A stretch of DNA of 64,000 nucleotides from assembly GCA_022385755.1 (NCBI GenBank), contig MU278353.1, forward strand, positions 1,077,000 through 1,140,999. The letters run 5' to 3'. Below the pieces are notes generated by a model. That model was given only the letters and a program-made list of their open reading frames with translations, was not told where the DNA came from and did not search any database. Within the stretch, counting starts at the first letter, position 1. Each line of letters opens with the position of its first letter. Made by a program: the position numbers and the translations under genes. This DNA comes from Trametopsis cervina (taxonomy: Eukaryota; Basidiomycota; Agaricomycetes; Polyporales; Irpicaceae). Below are positions 12,192 to 21,587 of the stretch, piece after piece.

Positions 12192-12616
12192 ATCAGAAGA
12201 TGCATATTCGATACATTGTAGGATCAGTATGGCCTGAGCCAAGCACGGGTTCAATGCTCAACTCCGTGTGGCTCAGATCTGCAAATGTCCTAGATCAAGC
12301 ATTCAAATTACTATATAGATACATACGTCTTGGTACAACAGTGGGGAATCGATCTGGTCTATATTCTCCGTGCCTTGCTATTGATCGACATCTGGAAGTG
12401 CCGAATCCTGACTCGAGAAGTCGTAGGGAGCCTGCGTCAACAGCTGTACAGGCGAAACCGTGGCGGCCCCTTGTGTATCGGCTGCCTGTGAGTTGCGAAC
12501 TATTCGACCAGTCCGGAAGCGCGGGCGTGCGTTGGGCGTCCTCAATGACGGCGAGGTTTGCTCTTGAGTGGCACCTGTACCTAGCGGGCTAGCTGAGCCT
12601 AGGATTGTCGCTTCAG
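12192..12616. other. Convergent intergenic region SDR / zinc-finger gene
   Basis: This is 425 bp between two stop codons, presumably both 3' UTRs and terminators. I see no gene or repeat. Confidence 0.45.
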
Positions 12617-13580
12617 TCAATTCGTAACAAATGTGTCTGATGTGTCTGACGCACCAGGAGAGAGCATCGCTTCATCAACTTCAACAATCTTCTCAACTAC
12701 AGGAAGCGGTTTATTCTTTCCCCTAGAGTTGCGGCCCGAAGACGAAGGTGGCCGTGACGTAGACCGCGAGCGCGCTCTGGCCTTCGAGACTGGTTTTTCT
12801 TGGGAAGCAGAACTTACGGAGGGCCGTCGGGAGCTGCGCCGCGGTGCAGAGTGCACAAGTTCGGGCTGAGCGGGACTTTCCGCACGAGAATTTGAGCGCA
12901 GCCTTCGCGATTGTCTGGGAGGCTGCGGAGCAGGAGAAGGACTCTGCGATTGAAGCGTATTACTTTCCTGAGCTGTTTCCGGCTCCTGTGCTCCCGTTAA
13001 GTAGGAGGCTTGGGTGGGCCCCGTACCCGTAGAAGAACTCAGTGTAGGCACTGGTTGGTGAGGAGGGTCGGGTGCGGGGCTGGGCGAGAAGGCAGGAGCA
13101 GTGCTGGATCTGCGAACAAGAACACTTAGGTCGGGAGAAGGTTCCGGGGATGGTTGAGTGTCTTGGGAACGTAAAGGCGTGTCCAGGCTGCTGAATCCAG
13201 TGAATGTCGCTGCAGACGGTGGTGTTTTGTACAAAGGTTCTGGTGTAATGAGGCGTGTCTGGTCTTGCATTGGAGAGTCTGGAGTACCAGGGTTCTCGAT
13301 AGAGTCTGGGATGGCGTCCACTAGGCTATCTGAAGAAGTACAGTCTGTAGCAATAACATACACCGACTAACTCAGGCTTACCTGTAACAAAACTGTACTC
13401 TGTGTCGTGCACTCTTCTCCAGTCGTCCCAGCGTCCGCCCTCCACTCTGCATTGTTCATCGAAGATCGTCTTCTCGAAGTGTGTGGCCATCAGGTGGGCA
13501 TACAGGTCTGCTGGCTCTGTGAAGCCCTTGGGACATCCCATCCAATTGCATACATTAATCCGAGAAGATATCTCGTTCAT
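12617..13580 (-). CDS. Single C2H2 zinc-finger protein with long disordered tail
   Basis: From ATG 13580 the protein begins MNEISSRINVCNWMGCPKGF and continues to LYAHLMATHFEK. This is one C2H2 finger (C-x4-C-x12-H-x4-H) at about residues 11-33. After VHDTEYSFVTG an intron begins at 13381 (GTAAGC). Acceptors at 13331 (giving a 51-nt intron, preferred for its pyrimidine tract) or 13345 (37 nt) both keep frame. The remaining ~240 residues are Ser/Pro/Arg-rich: SPSPAPQPPRQSRRLRSNSR, RSRSTSRPPSSSGRNSRG, and an acidic end EKIVEVDEAML. The layout suggests a nuclear, possibly DNA-binding, protein, but one finger alone gives weak specificity and no family name is assigned. The frame is open further upstream to 13682, so a longer start is possible. 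Confidence 0.72.
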
Positions 13581-13860
13581 CTTTGGAGCGGAGGCAGTGT
13601 ATGAACGTGCAGTGATGATAGACTGAGAAACGACTAGTTGTAGTGCACGTGATCGCGTCCCGCACCCATTCATTGGCCGCACTCAGTTGAGGACGATGCA
13701 TACAACACCGCGTCCATCGCTAGTCACATCCTCAACAGCCCGACCATACAGCATTATCTCGATTAATCATAACAAAAAAGTAACATCGTAAAATTCGCAG
13801 CACAGAGCGCTCACAACACCCACGTCAAGGGCGCACACATACAACAGGAGCGAAAACAGC

Positions 13861-15514
13861 CTACACGTTCCACCCATTCGCCTGCGGCGCAGGCGACCCC
13901 CACCCCGCCGAAGCCCCAGCACCGGCCGGACTGCCCCATCCCCCAGCCCCAGGCGCCGCAGGATTAGGTAGGCTCCACGCGTTCGCACCCGCCGCAGAAG
14001 ACGCAGGGCTGCCCCCCCACGTATTCGCACCCGTCGCCGCAGAAGACGCAGGGCTACCTCCCCATGTATTCGGACCCGTCGCAGACGAAGAGGAACCAGC
14101 CCACATGTTCGCGCCCGTCGCTGACGAGCTGCCCCATGCGTTCGCCCCCGTCGCGGCAGCTGCTGAAGGACTGGACCATGCATTCGCGCTTGCTGCTGCT
14201 GCGCTAGGGCTCCATCCGCCGCTCCCAGCGCGGGGGCTTGTGTTCCCCCATCTGCTAGTGCCGCCCCATGCTCCTGCTGCGGTTGATGGGGCGCCGCCTG
14301 GCTGTGAGGCGGCGGGGTCTTCGTTGGGCATCGCGTCGAGTTCTGGCCCCGATTTGAGTCCGACGATCAGGTTTGCCAGTTTTGTTTGGAGTTCGGAGAG
14401 ACCCTATGCGAGAGAAGCAGAGTGTGTTATGAGCACATGAGGGATGTCCGAGCGCATAAACGTACCTTGAGCACGACCTCCTGCGGCGAGAGACTGCCAA
14501 CAGTCTCGATCTGCATGTAAAACCTGCTCGGACGCGCATTAAAATCAAACGGCTCATCCTCACGCGGCGGTTCCTCCTCCTTCGCGTTCTCGCTAAGGGG
14601 CCACTCCGCCTTCTCGTCCGTCTCGAACCAGTACGACGTGTGCCGCAGCTTGTTATGCGGGTCGTATTCGAAGCCGACGGCGGAACACGGCGACCATTTT
14701 GCGTGCTCTTTTGCGAGGCCCTTTTTTGCGATACACCGTGCTTTTATGTGTTGCCCGTTCCCGATCTTGCAAATCAGAATCGGATGTACGCCCGCCTCGT
14801 CTTCACACATACACCCCAAACCCATCAACAATCATATCACACAGAAAGAACGCACGCCCACTCACTTCGACCAACAGGCAACCCAAACCCATCCACCCTC
14901 TTCCCGAGCTCCTCACCCGCATCACCCTCATCCACCCCATATATCGCAGACGGCTCCAGATGGTTACTCGTGACGTCGATCTTGGCATGTTGCGTCGTGC
15001 ACTTGATGTCGAGCGTCAGCACGACCGAGCAGTACGCGCAGTATGAGGAGCATGTGCAGTCCTGTCAGCGTATGTTGTGTCAGCACACTCAGAGAGTAGA
15101 GTAAGGGGATAGAGGAAGAGGATAGAGGAATGTACCCTCGTGTATCGAATCGCCTCGTCGCAGTTCGTGCTCAGGAGCGGTATCATACCCAGTCGGTGCG
15201 AGATGAACTCGTCCGAGAGGTAGCTCGTGTTCGTCTCGATCTCCACTAGGTCGATAGCTACATTGCAATTGCAGCGTAAGCACATTCACACACACCCCAA
15301 AATGAGTAGAGACGCGCCTACTGTCGGAAGGTCAGCGATGCACACCCTGCGCACTGAGTTCGCGAGTCTGTGTATGCCATGAACATAAGTATGGCCAAGG
15401 ATGACAATGAAACAGACAATACACGCACGCCATGTCGACATTTTCGAGCACAAAGTTCACGCTGTCCTTCTTCAGCTCCCGTATCCGCACTATAGGTTCT
15501 GCTTCCTGCGCCAT
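13861..15514 (-). CDS. RPB3: RNA polymerase II subunit Rpb3 with Trp/Gly-rich C-terminal extension
   Basis: Rpb3 pairs with Rpb11 as the alpha-like assembly platform of RNA polymerase II. Exon 1 (ATG 15514) reads [20 protein letters not shown] and FVLENVDMA. The next exons give [35 protein letters not shown] and [16 protein letters not shown]. They are followed by the zinc loop [10 protein letters not shown] (about 15040-15070), [68 protein letters not shown] and [18 protein letters not shown], all diagnostic. After the usual end of the core ([13 protein letters not shown]) the frame continues for about 156 residues of Gly/Ala/Ser/Trp/Asn, rather than the short tail of yeast or human Rpb3. 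That tail has 12 Trp (see Findings). The core identity is certain; the function of the tail is unknown. Confidence 0.95.
13870..14268 (-). repeat. Degenerate GW/WG peptide repeat in the RPB3 tail
   Basis: This stretch encodes 12 Trp at spacings of 6, 12, 12, 14, 11, 13, 15, 14, 13, 12 and 10 residues, with Gly, Ser, Ala, Asn and Thr between. Nine of the 12 sit in WG or GW dipeptides. A 15-residue unit of the form [15 protein letters not shown] is repeated almost exactly, showing growth by local duplication. The matching DNA repeat of about 45 bp is visible on the + strand at roughly 13985-14085. Confidence 0.85.
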
Positions 15515-16075
15515 TATGTGAGACTGAGCGGGCGTGCGAGGAAGAGGAGAAGGAGACGAGGGGCAAGAGAGAGACAGAGAGGTACGGCGCTCAATGACAG
15601 TAATCGCAGCCGGATTATTGTGCACAGGCGCTCTGACGCCACGAAGCCGTCGAACCAGCCAGTTCCACAAAACCCTTCTCAACTCCAAACCTCACGCAGA
15701 ACGAAAAGTACACAAAATAGATTATGAATAGTGCGCGGGTGTGTGTGAGGGGGTGTCGCGGGAGTGCATACATATATACAACTACAAATGCTAGATGTGC
15801 TCTAAATATGAGAATAAATGCGTACATGTACAACATTGATACAATGACAATGCGAGTGTCAGGATCCATGGCTACACGTCTCGCGACGTCTCGTCTGCTT
15901 GCTGCGTCCTCCTTTTCGCTGCGCCTCGAACCCCCTCGGAGCTGAGCTTTGTGCGTCTTGCATGACGGCTTAGAGCGTGGAGGGACGTGCCAAGTGCAAG
16001 CTGCTCAGCTCAGCGTCCACCCAGGACGCAGAGCCCGCGCGAGCTCACCGCACCACACAGAAGGGCTCGGCTCGC
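15515..16075. other. Intergenic, coiled-coil gene 3' side to RPB3 promoter
   Basis: This is 561 bp between the stop of the upstream coiled-coil gene and the RPB3 start, both on the minus strand. It should contain a 3' UTR and the RPB3 promoter. No gene, tRNA or long repeat is seen. Confidence 0.45.
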
Positions 16076-18697
16076 TCATCCAGTCGACGCATACCCCACA
16101 TCCCTCTCCAACATCGCCCACCCCCCAAACACATCCTCCTCCTCCCCCACATCTCCACGCACCCGATGCTCCCTCAGGCCCCCCTTATGTTTCCCACCCC
16201 CCACCGGCAGCGCGATCGGCGACATCCCCAACGGACTCCTCAACGCCTCGCTCGCCGTACTAAAGACGCTCGACATGCTGGACATGCTCAGGCCCGGCGT
16301 GGCGGGCCACGAGCGGTCTGAGAAGCTGGACATGGCGGTGGAGACGCGTGTGTCGTCTGTGTCTTCGATGTCTGTGTCTCCCTCCTCTCTCTCCTCCTCC
16401 AGCTCCATCTGCAGTTCCCGTTCAACCTCCCTCTCCTCCCCGTCCACATCAACCTCCCTCTCCTCCTCAACCTCATCCTCGACCCAAACCTCCCCAGGCC
16501 TCTCCCACCCCCAAAGCCTCCTCCTCACCCTCTTCCCCTCCGCCCTCTCATCCCTCAACACATGCTCAGTCCTCACGAGCTCCGCAGCAAGGAACCCATA
16601 CGCCATCTCGAGCACGTCGAACGATATCTCGAGTGTCTCGTACCGGTCTTCGTATGCCCGCAGCGCGTCGGCGAGCATGCTCTCCAGGTCGTCTGATACG
16701 ACTTTCTGCGCTTCGAGTGCTTTCAGACGGCTCGTGAGGCGGCTGATGTCCGCCGCGTCTGCCTGGTTCGCAAGGTGACTGCTGCTATCCGCTGTGCTCG
16801 CCGCCTCCGCCTGCCCACACACCAACCGCGCAGCAGCCTCCTCATACCGCCTAACACCCTCCCTCATCCCCTCCCTCAACCTCCCAATCTCCTTCTGCGC
16901 AGCCTCCAACCGGCCCTCGTACATCTCGCGCAGACAGAGCGTCTCGACGTGCACGAACGAGAGGTCTTCTGCGAAGATGTCGCGCACCTCTGTGGCGGTC
17001 GTTGATGAGTGTGCTGTGGAGGTGGAGGTGGCTTCGAGCTCGGTTTGCATACGCTCGAGGTTCGCGGACTTCGCTTGGAGGTCAGCTTGGATGTGCTCGA
17101 GCTGTGCGCACTTGGCTTCGAGCTCGGCTTGCGCGCGTTCGAGCTTCGCCTGATTATCAAACAGATGTGAGCATACTTGTAAAAATCAGATGCAGATCAC
17201 AGTGAACATACCCTGATTTCGCTCTGATCTGCAGAAGCGGATGATAGGCGTTCGAGCAGGGTGGCTTGTTCCGTCTGCTCATCAGCGAGCTGCTGATTGA
17301 GTAGCTCGTTTTCGTCCTGGAGTCGTCCTTGCAGAGCGGCTTGTTCCATCTGGTGTTCGGCAAGCTGCTGCTTGAGAACCGCATTCTCGCCCTGAAGCTG
17401 TTCTCGCAGAGCAGCCTCTTGGCTGGCATGCTCAGTCTGCTGGTTCGCGAGCTGCTGCTTCAGACGCATGTTCTCGCCCTCAAGCCGTTCTTTCAGAACA
17501 GCCTCCGCACTCTCCTGCTCATCCAACCGCTGCTTCAACACCAAATTCTCGCCCCGCACTTTCTCAACCTGCGTCCTCGACACCATCTCCATCTCCACCA
17601 ACTCCACCGCAAGCATCTTCTGCCCCCGCCCATCCTCCTCCACCCGTCGCCTCAGCACCTCGTTCTCCTGCCTCGCCGCCTCCAATTGGCTCTCCAGTTC
17701 AGAGATGCGGGAAGAGTAGGCGGCGGCGGAGGTCGTTTGGGAGGTCTTGAGTTCGGCGTTCTCGTGTTGGTATTGTCTGACGAGGTCCTCGCATTTCGTC
17801 TGATAGAATAAAGATATCAGGATCGGTATCGGTATCGGTATCACCACCCCAATCAGGATCGGCGGTAAGGGATAGGACAGGACAGGACGTACCACGATCG
17901 CCGCCTGTTCCGCCTCCATCATCTCAATCGCGCGTTGCAACGCCTCATTATCGCGTTCGCCGTCCTTCGCGCGCCGCGTCTGTTCGTACACCCGTTCCCG
18001 AAGTGTGGCGTTGTCGGCCTTCAATTGCTGATTCGCGGCTGATAGGGTATCGTTGGTGGACTGGAGCTCGTGGTTCTGCGAGCGGTGGAACTCGAGATCG
18101 TGCGTGACGGTGTCGAGGGCGAGGCGGTGGCGGTGGAGACGGTCGTCTTGTTCCTGTGGGTAAAATCAGATCAGTCACGTAGAATATAAGGGGACCCCGA
18201 CGCGAGAAGTAGAAGGGGATAAGGAATACAAGAGCGATGCGGCATGTTCGCGACCACGGATGAAAAAAACTTACTTTGAGCTGAACCTGGAGCGCCCTAC
18301 ACTTCTGCACGACCTTCGTGAGTTTCTCCACAACATGCCGATATTTATCTCTATCCTGCGTGCTCTGAATTTTAATTTTCTCCTCCCGTTCCCGTTCTCG
18401 TTCGCGTTCTCGTTCGTGTCCATGTTCGCGTTCCCGTTCATGATTCGCGAGCTTCTTAAAACCCGCCAACAACGGCCTCAACTTGATTTTCCGCGAGAAC
18501 ACGAGCGAGGTCTGTCGAAAAATGTACACCGCGAAGAACACGAGCGCGAGGACCGCGAGGATGGGCAGCGGGCTCGGTTCGTTCTCTAACGCGTGCCATG
18601 CGACGACGGTTCGTGGGTGGCGCCGTTGCCAGTAGACTTCGGGGAGTTTGAAGGGGATGAGAAATCGATGGGGAATGTAGTCGTATACTGTGGGCAT
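16076..18697 (-). CDS. Membrane-anchored long coiled-coil protein, function unknown
   Basis: From ATG 18697 the protein begins MPTVYDYIPHRFLIPFKLPE and soon has one hydrophobic segment, LPILAVLALVFFAVYIF. It continues with SRKIKLRPLLAGFKKL and a charged run of alternating Glu-Arg (HEREREHGHEREREREREEK). The long middle is a heptad-rich coiled coil: LQSTNDTLSAANQQL, ELESQLEAARQENEVL, ENAVLKQQLAEHQMEQAAL, AKLERAQAELEAKCAQL. Several near-repeats of LRLKQQLA-type heptads occur, a sign of internal duplication. The last exon has a Glu/Asp block (EDEVEEEREVDVDGEER), then SMSSMSSVFSTASEALRSP, and ends GGWAMLERDVGYASTG. The layout (N-terminal anchor, cytosolic coil) resembles tethers and golgins, but no family signature is seen. 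Introns interrupt near 18290-18150, 17895-17800 and 17215-17155. Confidence 0.75.
17825..17842. repeat. Short tandem repeat (GGTATC)x3 in an intron
   Basis: Three exact hexamers lie inside an intron of the coiled-coil gene. This is a minor microsatellite with no expected function. Confidence 0.6.
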
Positions 18698-19429
18698 GGC
18701 GGGTGTGCGTGAGCATGGGCTGGCTTTACACGCGTGGAAGCAGCGTATATACATACCTGTGTATGTTTCGATCGAGACGCGAGGCTGTTAGGGGAAGAGG
18801 GTTTGTTCAAATTTCGGTTCGTCAGTATGATATGTTATATAGAAGATACAACGGCACGCGCCGGGAGAAATAAACGCACCGAGGTCGTCCGGTTCATAGA
18901 GGGTGTCATAGATGCAGCATCGTCGCGAAGGGGAGCGTGTCTAAGCATGAATGGGTGAGATTATTGTGGGAGGTCGTAGCATGGGAGACCGGGTGAGGGC
19001 TGCGGGAAGAAGGAGGGAGAGGGAAGGGGGGGAGAAGGGTGGAGGTTGCAATGCAAACGGTGTGGTTACCACGAGGCGTTGACGCGCAGTTGCATGCCCC
19101 AAACACGTCAGGCTCAGTCAATGCGCGCAGCTGAAGTTATTCGCGCTGCATCGTGGCGTTCGCAGAGGGCATCGATGTAGTGCGAGGTGAGCATGATGTG
19201 GACATCTACGCCTAGCGAGCTCACGGACGACGAAGCGTGCGAGGGGCCGTCGCGTAAAGCCAGTCGCGTAGTGCGGGCAGTGGCTGCTCGATCGCCGGCT
19301 AGCGCCCGGGCGCACTGGTGCGAAGAGGGATCGTGAGCCGGGTGTGAGTGGGGGTTAAGAACGCGTCGGTCTCGCTCCCCCATCTCACCTTTGCCCCCTA
19401 GCACGACGCTTCACTAGTCGCTCATTACC
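18698..19429. promoter_or_regulatory. Divergent intergenic region, coiled-coil gene / HEM15
   Basis: This is 732 bp between divergent start codons and should carry both promoters. A G/A-rich stretch lies at about 18985-19045. I see no gene. Confidence 0.45.
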
Positions 19430-20933
19430 ATGCACTCTACTGCAGTATCGCGTGCAGCCGCCACAGCTCGCTCGCTGCGTCGCCCGCTTGCTACGCTCAA
19501 CAATGCACCGCCCACGGGAAAGAGGTCCGTGTGCTGCTTCTTCTTCGTTTTTCATTAAGATGCGCCGCTGACGTGCTGCTAGCCCCACAGGTATGTCGGA
19601 CATCTCAATAAGTGTCGAACACGGTCTAACCGAAGGACGCAGCGATCGTGATGATGAACATGGGCGGGCCGTCCACCGTACGTTCCCTCTCACCTCCTTG
19701 TGCCTGGTAATTTGCTGAGCGTGCGCTGCAGGTGGCAGAAACACACGACTTCCTCAAGAACCTCTTCTCAGACGGAGACCTCATCCCGCTGCCCTTCCAG
19801 TCCATCCTCGCACCATGGATAGCACGCCGACGGACCCCCCAGATCGAGAAGCAATACACCGACATCGGCGGGGGGTCTCCCATCCTCAAGTACACCCGTC
19901 TGCAAGGCGAGCGCATGGCTGCCCTGCTCGACGAGCTGCACCCTGAAACGGCCCCGCACAAGGCGTATGTCGCGTTCCGGTATGCGCAGCCTCTGACCCA
20001 GGAGACCGCGAAGGAGCTCAAGCGGGACGGGGTGAAGCGTGCGGTGGCTTTCACCCAGTACCCGCAGTATAGCTGCAGTACGACTGGGAGCAGCCTTAAT
20101 GAGCTGTATCGGAGAGGTAAAACAGGGGAACTGGGTGAGGGAATGGAATGGAGTGTCATAGATCGCTGGGGCACACATCCCGGCTTCGTCGAGGTGAGTC
20201 CGCCCTTTCATGCCTATCCATCCTCGCCACGGATCCCTCACGTTGTACCTACTACAGGCAATGGCCCTAAACGTCGAACGCGCCCTCCAAAAATTCCCCT
20301 CCTCAACCCGTCACGAAGCAGTAATCCTCTTCTCCGCACACTCCCTCCCAATGTCCGTAGTAAACCGCGGAGACCCATACGTCGCCGAAGTAGCCGCGTC
20401 CGTCTCCGCCGTCATGGCCCGCCTCGGACACTCGAACCCCTATCGCCTCGTGTGGCAGTCGCAGGTGGGGCCGTCGGCGTGGATGGGCATGCAGACGGGG
20501 GACGCGATCAAGGGGCTCGCGAGGCTGGGACATAAGAGCGCGGTGCTTGTGCCTATCGCGTTCACGAGCGATCATATCGAGACGCTGTATGAGCTCGACC
20601 TCGAGTACGTGCACGAAGGCAAAAAGGTGCGTCTCTGCCCCTTCCCTTCCCTCCCCATGCCCTCCCATTCCCATCCCACCCGGTCACTCGTTCGCTAGAA
20701 AACAAAGACGCTGACGCCTCGGGCAGCTCGGCATGGACGTGCAGCGAGCAGAGGCGTTGAACGATTCGCCCGTGTTCATCCGCGCGCTCGCCGACCTCGC
20801 TTCCGCGCACCTGCACGACTACGCGGCCGGGCGCATCGGCCCCAGTAGCGTCCAGCTGGGCTTGAGGTGTCCCGGATGCACGAACGCGACGTGTGGCGCG
20901 CAGAAGAGCTGGTTCGCACGAGGGGGGCGGTGA
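19430..20933 (+). CDS. HEM15: Ferrochelatase (haem synthase)
   Basis: Ferrochelatase inserts Fe2+ into protoporphyrin IX, the last step of haem synthesis, on the matrix face of the mitochondrial inner membrane. ATG 19430 gives an Arg/Ala-rich targeting peptide ([20 protein letters not shown]). After short introns come [109 protein letters not shown] (with the catalytic His), [19 protein letters not shown], and [19 protein letters not shown]. The C-terminus reads [17 protein letters not shown]. Cys of QYSCS plus CxxCxxxxC are the four [2Fe-2S] ligands known from animal and S. pombe enzymes and absent in budding yeast. The stop is at 20931-20933. It lies tandem to ERG8. Confidence 0.97.
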
Positions 20934-21142
20934 TGATGATGAAGAGTCATGCGAGGTGTGCGAGGTGTGCGAGTTGCAGTATGCGAGAAGTGTTGGACGG
21001 TGTAGCGAGGTCGTGGACATGTACGTAGTGCATTGAAGGCTGTCTGTCTTATGAGCTGCTGTACTGTAACCCCGAGACCCCGTTCAATTCGCGCGTCGAC
21101 TGTGTGCGGCTCCGAGGGGTTGCAATGCGTTGCGTTATGTGT

Positions 21143-21177
21143 GTCTGTCTCCTGTCTGTCTCCTGTCTCCTGTCTCC
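21143..21177 (+). repeat. CTGTCTC/CTGTCTGTCTC tandem repeat
   Basis: Four imperfect copies of a CTGTC-based unit run head to tail in the 3' side of the HEM15-ERG8 spacer. It looks like a simple slippage repeat. Confidence 0.7.
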
Positions 21178-21438
21178 AGTACAGTACAGGCTGCACTCAT
21201 ACGTAAAAGAAAACCCATTGGCCCGCTTACACTACACAACACAACAGCAGCCACAACCCACCCACCCAACACCCACCCCCGCGCAGCCCGCGGCACCGCC
21301 CCACACGGACTTCTCCCACCAATCCTGCTATCACGCATAGTAAGACACTACGTATTGCGAGCACTCAGCCGAATCATACGATGGCCGGATGAGTTAAGAG
21401 TAGCGCCCGGCGGTTTACTGTAAAGGCATGGCATGGAT

Positions 21439-21458
21439 CGACCGACCGACCGACCGAC
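21439..21458 (+). repeat. (CGAC)5 microsatellite
   Basis: Five exact CGAC units lie about 130 bp upstream of the ERG8 ATG, probably within its 5' UTR or promoter. Confidence 0.75.
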
Positions 21459-21587
21459 TGACCTGATTTCGACTCGATCGCTCCCCCTCTTTGTCCTATC
21501 CCATCTCTATTCGTCTTCGTTTTTGCGCTACCCACTCCGATTTGAAGTGTTAGTGTTAGTTGTTGATACAGGAATCAGGAATCAGGA

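Larger units (their letters stand above)
20934..21587. other. Intergenic HEM15 / ERG8 with short tandem repeats
   Basis: This is 654 bp between tandem genes. It contains a CTGTCTC-type repeat (21143-21177) and a (CGAC)5 run (21439-21458) in the presumed 5' leader of ERG8. Pyrimidine-rich DNA before the ERG8 start is typical of a fungal core promoter. I see no gene. Confidence 0.5.

Noticed and set aside
14105..14440. Long plus-strand frames opposite the RPB3 tail
   Set aside because: GC-rich repeats leave several frames open; only the minus strand joins the conserved Rpb3 core.
16076..16778. Ser/Pro-rich plus-strand frame opposite the coiled-coil gene
   Set aside because: It is the antisense of Glu/Arg-rich coding DNA, which reads as Ser/Leu/Pro; it has no independent support.
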